A stretch of 64,000 bases of DNA from Atherinomorus stipes (taxonomy: Eukaryota; Chordata; Actinopteri; Atheriniformes; Atherinidae): the NCBI GenBank assembly GCA_023101725.1, contig JALJCO010012849.1, forward strand, positions 806,001 to 870,000, given 5' to 3'. Made by a program: the position numbers and the translations under genes. Positions 25,501 to 35,900 of the stretch are shown in pieces (position 1 is the first letter of the stretch; every line of letters starts with the position of its first letter). The notes under the pieces are model-generated. The model was given only the letters and a program-made list of their open reading frames with translations, searched no databases and had not been told where the DNA came from.

Positions 25501-27649
25501 ACAAAATGCTTAAACGCGGGGCTAAAACCGCTGCACCACATTTTCACATTCATTGTGAAATATTAATCAGTTGTGCCCTTTTCCTCTGCCTGGACAAATA
25601 ATTATAACGAGGCATCATGGGTAGAGATAATGAGATACCCTGGGAAGTATAGAGGTGGCATGCAATTTATTTTCAGACTTCTGTGTCCGCTGGCATTCCA
25701 CTTACAGTGTATCTACATGAACCTGCATCCTGTGTTCACAGTGCATGTCTGATAGCTATCTGTATGTGTGTGTGTACGTGTGTTTCTTGTGTTGTGAGGA
25801 CATTAATCTGTCTGAATCATAACTTTACAGGGATCCATCTCTTCTCTAATGAAAAAGGAACTTGTAATGTAAATCATAATGTGTTTAGATGTTGTGGGCA
25901 GTCTCAAGGAAATCAGTGAAAGGAAGTCAGTTACGTTTTGTAAAGTGTGTTTGTGTTTCTCACCGGAGGTCTGTGAACCACCCAGTAGGCTCTCTCCTGA
26001 CAGTCAAATACCGCACGGTCTGGTTTCTTCCTCTCTTTTGCAGCTCTTTAAAAAAACACACACAGACGCACAATCGTAACACCATCTTCACCTCAAAATT
26101 GAGTGACATAATTCCTAAACACCTACCTGTACTGCTCTTTGGCTTGCATCACTATGAAATCCCATTTATGATTCATCCATTTGTGAAGATAGTTGTATTG
26201 CTCCTGAGGAAATAAAATGATACATCAGGAAATGCCAACAGACAAAACGATTTCCTCCTGCGACTCAGTCGTATCCTCACCTGCTCGTGCAGCTCCAGGA
26301 TTCCTTTTTTACGGATGTTTTTTTTCGCCAAGTAGATTGCTTCAGTAATGAAACAGAGAGGAGTGTTTACTGAGAGTGAACTGCAAGACAATAGAAAAAA
26401 GATGTAGGAGAAAGCTACCGTGACGCTCACCATAATCTGTGTCCTCAACAGCCCACTGCTGTGCAGGCCAGAAATAAGGAGTCTGAAACGACAATGGACA
26501 GTTGTTTGGTCAAAATATTTCAGTCTGTCTGGGGTTTTTTTATCTGAAATATTCAAAACAAGCAGGCGGAATTTCATAAAACCAGGGGTAGATTTGGAGC
26601 AAGAGCAAAATAATAACCCATTAAATTCTGGTGATTTTATGTTACTTCTCAATGCTTCATATATTAAGGATATGTTGAGGTTTATGGTGCATTATGATAG
26701 TAAAATGGTAATAAAATGAATATGTTTTGATGTTGAGTTAAACTACATGTTTATCTGGCCAATTGTGATGAATAATTTTCCCTTTCACATAATCAGTCAG
26801 ATGTTATTTGCTTCACATATCCGAAGCAAATACCAAAACAAAAGATCAATAATGTCTATAATCATTTGACGTAGCTTGACTGTCAAAATACCACATCTTT
26901 AAGCCATGACAAATGTTCTATTTAGCTGATAGTATGAACATCAAGTTGAAAAGTATAAGCATAAATCACAATTAAAACAATATAAACTTATGTAAAAAAA
27001 AAATAAAAAAATTACATAATTCTCGGCTTAAATTGACAAAAAAAAAATGCACACACTGTATCAAAACTTATATTCTTGAACCTGGAAAAAAAAAAAACAA
27101 GAATGAATTGAGATTTAAACATACTACAATGAAATCATAATTATGTAAGATAACCGAACCATAAAATTTAAATGTAATTTATTTAAAGGGATCCTCTTGC
27201 TATAATACCCCCACTTAAAATGATTTCTCAGAAAGAACTGGCTTGTGGACTGCTTGCACATGAAAATGGAAAAATATACAATTAAATGGAAAACTACAGG
27301 ATCCCGTTCTGTTGTGACTGGTTGAGACCAATTTCTTTCAGACACCAACCAATGGGAGCATTTTTTTTTCTCAGGTCTGTAATTACATGTAATGAATGCA
27401 TGAACTCAAGTGGTCATGGAAGAAACTCCACGTAAATTTAGAAATGGTTGCATTGTGAAAAGAATGTATTTCAGTCCAAACAAGGATTGTTATCTAATCC
27501 TAACCAAATGATGTAACTGCCTAAATTCAGCAAGAAAGTGACTAAGTATTAATGTTATCAACTTAATTTTTCAATTTTTTTTGCCACTGAATTTTCTTTT
27601 TTGAAAAAAATAGAAACAGGCTTATATAAATGATATGTATGTATGTATA

Positions 27650-27733
<84 letters not shown>

Positions 27734-28019
27734 TAATATATATGTACATATGTCCGCAGCAGCTTACCATCAGGATCAGATTAACATGAAAACCAAAGTA
27801 GTTCCAAACACCAGATCTGAACGCAGATACACTGAGCTTTTCAACATTGAGCTCATCACCAGAAGACAAGTTGATAAAATAAATTAAAATTTCTGTATTG
27901 TTCGATATGCGATACATGGTGGTCACGGTTTGATACACACCTGTATTGAATGGTTCGACACAAATACATGTATTGTTGCACCCCTAATATATATGTGTAT
28001 GTATATTTATATAAATATT

Positions 28020-28110
<91 letters not shown>

Positions 28111-31100
28111 GGGATGCACGATATTGGAATGTTGGCCGATATCCAGTATGCCAATATTTTAAAACTCAAGTGGCCGATAACAGATAACATACCTATATTA
28201 AAGCTGAAAAAATAAGCAGTCATTGCAAATAGCAGTTTTGTTATCTGTTTCCAACACTTTAAAAAATAGGGGTGGGGAAAAATATAGATACACTGAAATA
28301 TCGCAGTATTTTCATATGCCGATATGAAAGCGATATTCAAAAACGCGGTATCATCTATTTTACTTACAAAATCTTGCGAGATTTCATCGTTCTGTTACAA
28401 AACCTCACTATATTTAGGGAATTTCCACAAAATTTTGTAACAGAACGATGAAATATCATGAGATTTCATTAGTAAAATAGATCAATACCATGTTTTTTAA
28501 AGTCAATATGACATCATTATATGAAAATATCGCAAAATTTTTGTGAATTCTTGTGAGTTTTAATAACAGAATGATGAAATATTGCGAGATTTCATGAGTA
28601 AAATAGATCGATACTGTGTTTTTAAATGTCAATGTGATACCAGCATATGAAAATATCGCGATATTTCAGTGTATCAAAATTTTTCCCACCCCTTTAGTTG
28701 TAAAGTTGGTAAAAAAAAAATAAGTTTTTGAAGAAGAAGAAGTTTTTTGTGTTTCTTTAGACTTAAGAAACAGCGGACTGATCGGTTAAATATCAGTTAA
28801 ATATTGGTGGGGTGGCTGATGTCCAATACCCAATTTTAAGGCCGATATAGGCCGATTACATCATGCATCCCTCATGTAAATATTGTATATATATATATTT
28901 TTTTTTTTTTTTATTTGGAGGGTATGAATAATTTGAGGACAACTGTACTTATGCGTGGATCCAGTCAGAGCTATATGAGTGAGCAGATGAACAGATTCTT
29001 GGTAAAGTTTAAAGGCACCGTTTCATTGGAAGCTGCTCTGTGGCATTTTCTTCTGTAAACACACCCAAGAACTGTTTACAGGAGCTCAAGATCCAGTTCA
29101 CTGTGCAGCACTGGACCCTTATGGTCCAACAAACATGCTGGAATGTGCTTCCTTTAAAACCTTACATGAACATGCCTCCCGTTTATGCAGGAACAATACA
29201 AACAAAATGGGAAGTCACTTATATAATTGCTGCTCTGTAACAGCTGTATAACTCTACAAGGGACCTGGATGTCAGCCACAAAAAAGGGAAGCTTCCTACA
29301 CTTCCTGTTTAAAGTACGCCAACCTCAGGATTACATCATCCAGGATTATTGGCCTCCTTCATTTTGAATGTTTCAGGTTTGAATTACGGTGTGTTTACCT
29401 GGAAGCGATACAGGGTCGCATCTGATTTGATCACTAAACATTTGTGGTCTTGTAAAGGGTAGATGTATCCTAACGCCACCAGCATAGTCCCGAAACTCCT
29501 GGCCTCTGAAGACAGATAACACACACACAGATAAACAAGATTTCTGGCATTTCTGAGAGATTAAAATCAAAGCAGGGTTCATGGCCATTTACCTTTAGTT
29601 CACTTAACCTTATAGCATCTTAAGTTAAATCATTTTTGACAAACTGTTAACTCATATCAGTTTGGATGGCATCAACTGCCTCACTCACCTTGCATGTCTA
29701 TTTGAAATTTGTCCACCAGCCACATAACTATGTCTTCACCTGAGGAGTGTGACACAGGGAGAAAATTGGCAGCAAAACTCAACAAAGAACATCTTGAAAT
29801 GAAAATATTAATGGCTGTTTGTGTGCCTGTAAATGCAGAGTAATGGCAGGACAACGGGAGAAGGAGAGGAAGAGGAGAGCGAAGACAGGAGGAAGAAAAT
29901 TACAGCAAAAATGTAAGAAAATGTGAGGAAAGAAAATGGTGGAATGTATAAGGATGAGAAAAAAAAGAAGAGTTGAATAAAGGAAAGAAAATGAGAGGAG
30001 CAGAAGCTGTCAAAATTTAGCTTCATTCATTCAGCTGCCTGGATTCAAAGCTTTCAAATGACGTAGGAATCTAGGTTCCCTCTTTTCTTCTTCTCCTCCA
30101 CCACCTACTCTCTTTATTCCTTTTCGTTTTTGCATCCATCCCTTCTCGTTTTCCTCTCGCCTGCTCAATCATCCTCCTCCTCCTTCACCTCCTACTTTTT
30201 CCCTCTGCCTGAGTCTGAGACCACGGGGGTTGTCATGGAGATGAAATCTGTAGCTCTCGAGTTTGAGCCCATAGCTCTGGTACCCTCCAGCGAGACTATG
30301 CAGGCACAATCGCAGAACCAGCCGTCGAATAACAGCAAGTGTGTCCTGCCGTATGTGTTTGTGCATGTGTGAGTCTGTCCTCTTTACCAGTGAGAGCGTG
30401 TGGTATGGTGGTGATGACGAGTCTCTGAGGCTGGGACCTGACTCCCGTGTTAGGGTCCTGCATCTCCAGCAGCACCTTCTCCGTCTGTAAAGGAGCGTTA
30501 TGATAAGTGAGAAGATGGGTGAAAGGGGGTAGAGGTCACCATGCCAACAGGTTGCTTTGACAACAGGTTATGAGGGCAACCTCATGGAGCAAAAAAAAAA
30601 AAAAAAAAAAAGTAGAAATATTTGATTTCTGTGAATGAAAATTTGCTCCAGAATGCTGCAAATAGTCAAGCATCGAATTCAGACTAATTTTACTAATTCT
30701 GTTACTCTAATTAATCAAATATCCCAACATGACCATTCATGAAGCTTAATACTGCATTAGAAAGTGATGAGAGGTGAGATGATGTTCCCTGATCTCAAGG
30801 CTTTTCTTTGGCTTGTGTGGGTGGTTTGCAATGAGTCACCTCCTTTCTAAACAGCATTTTAGCTAATAGCGGATCCTGCTGCGCCCATAGGTCCCAAAAG
30901 GTGTGCATCAGAAAGCAAGAAATCCTGTAGTTGAGGTTGTGTGAAAGCATGAGCGTATGTGTGTTTGTGAGAGCGTGAGAGCGTGCAGCTGACTCTTAGG
31001 GCTGTTTGAAGTGGCTTTGCGCTTTGAAGTCATCCTGGAGAGGCTATAAACCCCTGGCTGAGCCACAGCAAAGTGGGCTTTCATGGACCAGAACTCAAAG

Positions 31101-31992
31101 TTCTCCTAGGGATGAGTTTTAAGCACATTCTCCTGGAGTGTGTGGTATCTGAGATCAATAAACTCATATGAAATTTGCTTTGTTTTTTTCTTAATTCTTC
31201 CCTTTTATTTATATTATTTTCCGACATTATTAGCCATGACGCTGGTAAATATCTACCTCTTGAATGAATCTGCAATGTGACATGATGAATCAGCCACACT
31301 GGCCACAGGGCTGGGCTGTTGTTTTCAATACGCAGCGTCTGGATTAACTTCTTTCCATCAGCTGCTCCGTATAGATGGGAGCACTTATACTGATCCAGAC
31401 TTAATGCTTATTAAACTGAATGACCTTATCACTGTGAAAAGGTTGAAACAAGTCTAACATTAAATATGTTTAAATAAAGTGCACACAGAAATCAAGATGC
31501 CATTTGATTTACAGAGTTCTGACATTTTATCATTTTCTCACATGTATTTCTGGTTGTTTAGTTCTTCTTTAGAAATAAGAGAATTAATCCTACAACTAAA
31601 ATTAAGATGTCAAGGCATTTTTTAAGCAGAGTATCCCTTGAAATGGATTCCCTCAAAGCATTCAGTGGTCCAATTACTACCTGTAGGGTTTGTTGGTTTA
31701 TAAATTGTCTCATTAAGAAATCTGCACACTGAAAAGCATCAGGAAACCCTCCAAAATCTGATAACTTTTTCAAGGATAATATAATTAATAAAAGCAAGGG
31801 TTTATGAGGTCGCAGGAGATCACTACAGCCCAAAGATTGAGGATTCACATATTTTGTGTTGTGCGTCTGCAGGTACACTCCAACAGCATGTGATTTCATC
31901 TCTAATGTAAAAGGGTAGCCTACCTTTTTGAGACAAGCCATCCGTGGTCGGTACCTCTGTCCATGATCCCGAATAGCGTTTCTTATGGTCAT
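10426..31992 (-). CDS. rgs9: Regulator of G-protein signalling 9 (19 coding exons, long isoform)
   Basis: RGS9 is the GTPase-activating protein for transducin in photoreceptors and for Gi/o in striatal neurons. It works with G-beta-5 and a membrane anchor. Coding exons (5' to 3'): 31992-31924, 30484-30388, 29739-29689, 29505-29399, 26482-26431, 26339-26281, 26203-26127, 26045-25964, 22861-22799, 22391-22362, 22253-22192, 19486-19373, 19268-19153, 19064-18977, 17756-17618, 16738-16656, 16419-16296, 13745-13342, 10588-10426. All joins are GT-AG and in phase, giving 659 residues (human about 674). DEP is about residues 30-108, the GGL domain about 219-285 (with SNPWLTDD), and the RGS domain about 299-414 ([33 protein letters not shown]). 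The start MTIRN matches the human start, with A at -3. Introns carry several transposons. An alternative short end is listed separately. The paralogue suffix (a or b) is not decided. Confidence 0.95.
10816..11515. mobile_element. hAT-like composite MITE, copy A (in rgs9 intron 18)
   Basis: The left end is TAAGGATGCACGATAT. The body runs through CCCCCTATCGGTATTGG and AATATTTAACCGATCAGCC. The right side has GATATCGGCCAAAATTCC. The last bases of the right terminal repeat (GCATCCCTA in copies B and C) are lost. It contains the inner palindromic element at 10955-11366. No coding capacity. Confidence 0.8.
10955..11366. mobile_element. Inner palindromic element inside copy A
   Basis: It is bounded by TAGGGGTGGGAAAAAA and the inverted TTTTTTCCCACCCCTA. 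The interior is a large imperfect palindrome made of roughly 100-bp units, each running from CATATG/GATAT through TTTAAAAACGCG and CGATCTATTTTACT to ATTTCATCGTTCTGTTAC. Two units run forward and one in reverse. It contains an exact TCTCGCGAGA at 11251-11260. The same element occurs at 14366-14736, 17015-17441 and 28267-28694. Confidence 0.85.
11535..12530 (+). pseudogene. Tc1-like transposon copy 1, decayed transposase
   Basis: The nucleotide text follows a Tc1-like element common in fish: ATGGCAGCAACATAATACAT, the block GGTTTCAACTAAGGCATGCA, GCAGATGGGCTACAGCAGCA, the GAACATGGATCCATCC region, and CATCATGGATGTGCAGCC with CTGCAGCAACTGATGC near the 3' end. Frameshifts, deletions and stops break the frame throughout. 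It is collinear with 49743-51076. The right terminal repeat is not evident. Confidence 0.75.
13342..13745 (-). CDS. rgs9: rgs9 exon 18, striatal-type (RGS9-2) proline/serine-rich exon
   Basis: The exon begins in phase 0 right after DITQ with [16 protein letters not shown], aligning residue for residue with the human RGS9-2 start PGQHMAPSPHLTVYTG. Further matches are [27 protein letters not shown] and FASLSPKC. It is 404 bp long and ends in phase 2 (GGGAA before GTAAGT). The C-terminal tail is the part specific to the brain isoform in mammals. Confidence 0.92.
13895..13948. repeat. Short hairpin, possible MITE end
   Basis: CCCACTGAGCA and the inverted TGCTCAGTGGG flank a short loop with GGTCTAAAAGACGTC. 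It could be a very short foldback element. Function is not evident. Confidence 0.45.
14066..14907. mobile_element. hAT-like MITE (GGGCTGGGCAATATGG family)
   Basis: The left end GGGCTGGGCAATATGG at 14067 pairs with the inverted TATATCGCACAGCCCT ending at 14906. The interior is AT-rich with no ORF. The inner palindromic element (14366-14736) is inserted in it. It lies in rgs9 intron 17, downstream of the short-isoform end. Confidence 0.7.
14366..14736. mobile_element. Inner palindromic element, independent insertion with perfect 8-bp duplication
   Basis: The element runs from TAGGGGTGG to CCCACCCTTA. It is flanked directly by TTAAATAA at 14358-14365 and TTAAATAA at 14737-14744, an exact 8-bp target duplication typical of hAT elements. 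The interior has the same GATCTATTTTA and ATATCGCGATATTT words as the other copies. This shows the element moves on its own, outside the larger TAGGGATGCA family. Confidence 0.9.
15355..16238 (-). other. rgs9: Candidate 3' UTR of the rgs9 short isoform
   Basis: It follows the TGA at 16239 on the minus strand. AATAAA signals lie at 16089-16084 and 15378-15373. A MITE fragment (15895-16065) lies between them. Use of either site is inferred. Confidence 0.45.
15895..16065. mobile_element. Short MITE copy (CCAACACACCTGA family)
   Basis: It carries CTCCAACACACCTGACTC and the inverted GAGTCCGGTGTGTTGGAGCA around a short centre. The right side AACCTGCAGGATTGCAG matches the middle-layer MITE at 5485-6113. 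Confidence 0.65.
16239..16419 (-). CDS. rgs9: rgs9 exon 17 with retinal-type (RGS9-1) alternative end
   Basis: The exon enters in phase 2 ([16 protein letters not shown]) and reaches ADITQ at 16296. There a GTTATG donor allows splicing to the long form. If the donor is not used, the frame stays open for [18 protein letters not shown] and stops with TGA at 16241-16239, giving a 489-residue protein. Human RGS9-1 (about 484 residues) ends after DITQ with VMSKLDRRSQLKKEPPPK, so position, length and opening residues agree. Minus-strand AATAAA signals at 16089-16084 and 15378-15373 could end this transcript. From family knowledge, this form is the photoreceptor one. Confidence 0.9.
16820..17596. 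mobile_element. hAT-like composite MITE, copy B (fills rgs9 intron 15)
   Basis: Ends are TAGGGATGCACAATAT and the inverted ATATCATGCATCCCTA. Flanks are CTCGTATT (16812-16819) and CTCGTACT (17597-17604), an 8-bp duplication with one mismatch. The inner palindromic element lies at 17015-17441. The right end lies 22 bp from the edge of rgs9 exon 15. Confidence 0.9.
17015..17441. mobile_element. Inner palindromic element inside copy B
   Basis: It runs from TAGGGGTGGGAAAAAA to TTTTTTCCCACCCG. Left flank CTTCTAAAGCC and right flank TTTTTCAAAGTG match the flanks in copy A, and in reverse in copy C, so the insertion point is shared. It has two forward units and one reverse unit. Confidence 0.85.
18362..18494. 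repeat. Two poly-G runs flanking a short LINE/SINE-like tail
   Basis: G runs of about 15 (18362-18376) and 16 (18479-18494) bracket sequence ending AGATAAATAAATAAAGTTGAA, which resembles a retroelement 3' tail. It is in rgs9 intron 14, close to exon 15. Confidence 0.6.
18615..18895. repeat. Degenerate TTAGTTAAT-type AT-rich repeat
   Basis: Words such as TAATTAAC, AGTTAGCATTA, TGCATTACTTA and TTAATAA recur imperfectly over about 280 bp, including inverted versions. It is probably a decayed foldback element in rgs9 intron 14. Confidence 0.45.
20141..20927. mobile_element. MITE (CCAACACACCTGA family) split by another element
   Basis: The left end AGGGTGCCAAACTCTGG and the right end GCATTTGACACCCTT are inverted partners. 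Inside are CTTCAACACACCTG and, about 640 bp later, the inverted AATCAGGTGTGTTGGAGCAG. The copy is interrupted by the 20213-20409 element and by additional sequence. Confidence 0.6.
20213..20409. mobile_element. AACCCAA-rich foldback element nested in the 20141-20927 MITE
   Basis: Ends CACTAAAAACCCC and the inverted TGTGTTTTTAGTG enclose many copies of AACCCAAC/GTTGGGTT words in both orientations. The host sequence reads CACACCTGTG on the left and TGTGATTCAAG on the right, consistent with a short duplication. Confidence 0.65.
21003..21300. repeat. Dispersed repeat with CATCTAGTGG motif
   Basis: It begins AAAGGTACAGTATGTAAGAA and contains ACTGACATCTAGTGG and GTGGCCGTTAGTGGCC, phrases I recognise from common fish repeats. 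A related GTGACATCTAGTGG lies at about 3190. Boundaries are uncertain. Confidence 0.4.
24081..24140 (+). repeat. LINE-type 3' tail
   Basis: GCTGGGACAGGCTCCAGTAC leads to GCGGGTATAGAAAATGGATG and a short ATGG run, a common fish retroelement tail. It lies in rgs9 intron 8. Confidence 0.6.
24597..24882. mobile_element. MITE with CACTNAAAAAA ends
   Basis: The left end CACTCAAAAAAATGAATCAC matches the reverse complement of the right end (CACTGAAAAAAGTGAATTAC). It is about 286 bp, non-coding and lies in rgs9 intron 8. Confidence 0.75.
27635..27745. repeat. Compound microsatellite (TATG)n (ATCT)n (AT)n
   Basis: Three TATG units, about eight ATCT units, then about 50 bp of AT. It lies in rgs9 intron 4. 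Confidence 0.97.
27986..28108. repeat. AT/TG microsatellite next to a MITE
   Basis: Long AT runs separated by a GTGTGTGT block. The run ends exactly where composite MITE copy C starts. Confidence 0.97.
28109..28873. mobile_element. hAT-like composite MITE, copy C (reverse orientation)
   Basis: It runs from TAGGGATGCACGATATTGG to CATCATGCATCCCT and is oriented opposite to copies A and B. It lies within AT-repeat sequence of rgs9 intron 4. Its inner palindromic element (28267-28694) has one forward and two reverse units, the mirror of copies A and B, as expected from the reversed orientation. Confidence 0.88.
28267..28694. mobile_element. Inner palindromic element inside copy C
   Basis: It runs from TAGGGGTGGGGAAAAAT to TTTTTCCCACCCC. 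It contains AAATCTTGCGAGATTTCATC near 28370 and AATATCGCGATATTTCAGTG near 28655. The flanks are the reverse complements of those in copies A and B. Confidence 0.85.
28905..28950. mobile_element. Solo right end of the Tc1-like (TACAGTCATCCTC) family
   Basis: GGGTATGAATAATTTGAGGA and ACAACTGTA match the right terminal repeat of the 52443-53137 copy. The rest of the element is missing. It follows the TA-rich run after copy C. Confidence 0.65.
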
Positions 31993-32951
31993 GTTGTTGG
32001 TGCTTTGTACTCTCTCACACACACATATATTGCTGCTGTAGCCACCGAGCCTGGTGTCGTGTGGGGATGCTGGAGGGGAATCGAAATAATCGATGGTGAT
32101 GCTGCTTTCAAATGTCTCGCGAAAGCTCAAACTCAGAGGATGGCAAACTGTCAGTGTTGGTTTTTTTTTCTGTGTTTAAATTAATTTTATGTAAAACACA
32201 TTTTTTTTTTAGACAAACAACACATCTAGAGATGCACAGTCTAAATCAGCGACGTAGAATTGTCAAAAGGGTGCTGTATATTAAAAATGTTTGTCGAATA
32301 TTTTATTTAAACAAACATTTTTTATGGTCAAGCTTTAAAATGTCTCAAATATAAAGCAAAATATAAAATAAGATCTATGCTTGATAGCTAAGGCCTTTTG
32401 TCCGTGTTCGTCTTTTCTTTTTTTTTTTATCTTTTAAGGACAGTTGAAGTAGAGAAACTTATTTATCCTACAACATTTGAATGCATCATAACTAAATCGA
32501 AAGAGGAACCAACCAATCAGAATGCTGCTTTTTCAACAGGGAAGATAATGGAACGGCAGATGGCGACAATGCATCATTAGTTAATTTCAGTTAATGCTCG
32601 GATTTATTTAAAGTAAACTTTTTTGTTTATTGTACTGTATTCACAAAGTATTGTATAAAGACTATTCATTATGGAACTAGTGTAGCTGCGTCTCGAAAAT
32701 CTCATAAACTGAGGACTAATTTCTTCTTCATGGACATATTAAAGTCTAAAGCTTAATTTTGAGTGTAAAAAAAAGATGTTTGTGTGAGTCAACTACGCAT
32801 AAACAGTTCGGCGCAGGGTGATTTGAGATTGATGATAAACAGTCGGCAGCGGCTGTGCTTCACTACTTCCTGAGTTTAGGGAAGGGGCTTGGTCCCGTGC
32901 CCGCGCTTCGTGAACGCGCATCAAATTAGCATCGATGAAGTTTCTGCGAAC
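31993..32951. promoter_or_regulatory. Shared rgs9/gna13 divergent intergenic region
   Basis: There are 959 bp between the rgs9 start codon (minus strand) and the gna13 start codon (plus strand). Both 5' UTRs and at least the gna13 promoter must lie here unless there are distant 5' exons. The 130 bp next to gna13 (from about 32815) are richer in CpG. The middle is AT-rich. No TATA box can be assigned with confidence. The minus-strand frame ahead of the rgs9 ATG is open to about 32130 but has no in-frame ATG. Confidence 0.6.
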
Positions 32952-35900
32952 ATGGCGGATTTCCTGCCGACCAGGTCTGTCTTAAAAGTTTGCCTACCCG
33001 TTTGCCTGCTTAACAGCGGCGAAGTGGAACAGTTACGAAGGTCCAAAGAGATCGACAGATGTCTCTCCCGGGAGAAAACGTACGTGAAACGGCTGGTAAA
33101 GATCCTGCTGCTGGGCGCTGGCGAGAGCGGCAAGTCGACTTTCCTCAAACAAATGCGGATCATTCACGGCCAGGACTTCGACCAGCAAGCCCGAGAGGAT
33201 TTCAGAGCTACAATTTACAGCAACGTTATCAAAGGTAACCTCGCAGCTTACGGCAGGTACTATAAAGGAGGAAATGGGCTGTTTGACTCGAACATTAACC
33301 CCGCAGAAAGGCGTTTAAAACGGATGGGAAAGTTTCTACATCTGTTAGGCAGCGCCTGGCTGGTGAGAGGACGCACATAAACAAGTCTACATCTACTGTC
33401 GGCACACCCAAATCAACTGCGTTTATGCTAAAGACCTTTCTTTTTTAACAGTTTATTTGTGTATAAACACAGGAAGTGTTATTATTCCATGTGTGAAAGC
33501 TGTGCCTGAGTTAGCAACTTCCAACAGCCGTTGACACGTTTTGTTTCTCAATGGAGGGCAGCATACCAGTATGCTAAACTGTAAGGTGTTCCTGTTTGTC
33601 CAATGGCTAAATAACAGTGCTGCTAAGTACTTTTACTCAACTGAACTGAAGTATTACCATTTATGGCTGTCGTATTCTTTCACTTCACTACTGGTTGACC
33701 TTTCTCCCCTATTGCATGTGTTTGACAGCTTGTAGTTACTTTTGAAATGGACATTTTTCATAGTGGATAGACCTTTTGAAATACAACAGTATAACAAAGT
33801 TCTTTCCAACTCCTTCTAATAGCATTTAAGATGTCTTCTGAGCTCATGACACTTTCACCAGACAATATTTCCCACCAGACCTCTTAACCTGTTTCCATTT
33901 CATTAAATCTTTAAATGAGTCAACACAAATCAAAGATTGGAAAGGATAGGTTTGTGTGAGAACTTCTTTCCGTCCTTCATCTCATACACATTCAGATTGA
34001 TCAGCTTTGTGTGTTTTAAATCTCTCTCATGTCACATGTAATAATTTATCAGTCAGAGCAACCAGCCCAGTATATCCTCAAATACATTTTGCTGCCTGGA
34101 GTTGAAGATTTTATCCAGGCTTTGCTTCTATCTAACAAAAAGAGTCTAATATGGCCTGTGTTTTGTTCTACTGCTCCTCCATTCACATTTGGCCGGCTTT
34201 CTAAGGATCTCCTCACTTCCTGTCCAGGTATTCGTGTGCTGGTGGATGCCCGAGAGAAGCTACACATCCCGTGGGGTGACTCAGACAACCAGCAGCATGG
34301 AGAAAGCTTGATGGCATTTGACACCCGGTCGGCTAAGATGGCCAGCGGGCTGCTGGAGACGCCAGTGTTTTTGCGGTACCTGCCCGCCATTAAAGCTCTG
34401 TGGGCGGACTCGGGCATACAGAACGCCTATGATCGTCGCCGGGAGTTTCAGCTGGTAGGTTGATGAGCACACACAGAGAAATAGTGCAGCAGAAGAAATG
34501 GTGGCTCAGGTTTTCTGCCAGGTTGCTCTGATAAGAACATTTTTCTATATGGCTGACACACCGAACTCTGTCAAAGATGTAAGAGTCTCACGGTGTTCAA
34601 GTTGAATTCTTTTCAAAACCTCGTGCAGTATAAAGGTATTCAGAAAATGGCAGTGGAAATGGAAAGTGAAACTTTTTTTTTTTTTTTTTCAAATATTCAT
34701 CCTCCCTGTCCTAGCTCTGATTTTTATGTTTTTGGAGTTTTGTCTGCTTTGAGCGGTCAGACATGTGATTGAGTCAGCTTCCTGTTTACACCTCTCCCCG
34801 CTCCTTGTATCTTGGCTGTCAGCATGCACGTTGAAACGCTGTGACGTTTCCCACAGAGCAGCAGCTGTGGTCAAGAAAGTGCTCACAAGCGCTCCCTGGG
34901 ACCTTCCAGTGCTCTGAATTTGTCAAGCTGTACGCTTACCACCTGCTGCCATTCTGAAAATGAGTCATTTTCCAGCTTGTATTTATTTCTGATGTCTTTT
35001 TCCTTTTTTCTGTAAATCCACATAACAAACTTTGTTGAGGGGCCCCAATTGAGCACACAAGGCCTCTGAGTTGCTTTCAGTAATGAGACAAATGCAAAAA
35101 TTACAATTTATCTGTCAGTGGCACAAAGCTGGACTGTTCTCAGTGGGATTTTGCTGGTTTCTCACACACACTCACCTCATTGGTGTGAATTGGTTTTGCA
35201 GACAGAGAAGGGGGAGCAAGTGTGATCAGAGCAGGAATGTTGATCTGCAGTTAAACAGCTTTATGCTTACAAACAGAGCCCAGGCTCTCCCACTCAGCAT
35301 TATTTGCACACAAACAGTCAGACTGCCACACACCCCACGTACTACAAGTATAAGGACACACACACATATTCAGAAACGTGTGTGTAGGACCACAGCTCTT
35401 ATATTTGGGAACAGTTTTCCATAGAAATGTTTTATATTTCTTTCAATTCAGCAAACGGAGAACAAAAACTTTCCAAAATGTCGATGACGTTATGAAACCA
35501 CATTTTAGAAACTGGAACTGTTTGTAGATTTGCTTCTGATTCCGTCGTCAGGGATGCAGCTAGCAATTCACAGAACCTTAGTGCCAAAAAACACAAACAA
35601 ACAAGCATGTCACATATTTTTTTCTTAAACATTAAACGCAGACATGCTGCAAGACAAAATAATTATCAAACTATTTGCAGTTCACAACAGAAAATGCATC
35701 ACTGAAAGCAAAACACTGAGATTTGAAATGTTTTTGGAGGTATTTAATAAGGGGGAAAACTCCAAATTTGTTGCTGTCAGCATTTTATTGTGACATTAAG
35801 CTTTTTTGTGAAGTGAAATGTATATATTACTTCATCTTTGGTGAGTTTAGTAAATCTGAAACAATTTGAAGACGTATTCGTGGACCAGTTGAGATATCTA

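Noticed and set aside
27984..28340. Long tyrosine/isoleucine-rich ORFs
   Set aside because: Pure translation of the AT/TG microsatellite.
31993..32130. Open minus-strand frame continuing upstream of the rgs9 start, suggesting a 46-residue N-terminal extension
   Set aside because: The extension begins at TTG, with no in-frame ATG. The MTIRN start matches the human start and has A at -3.
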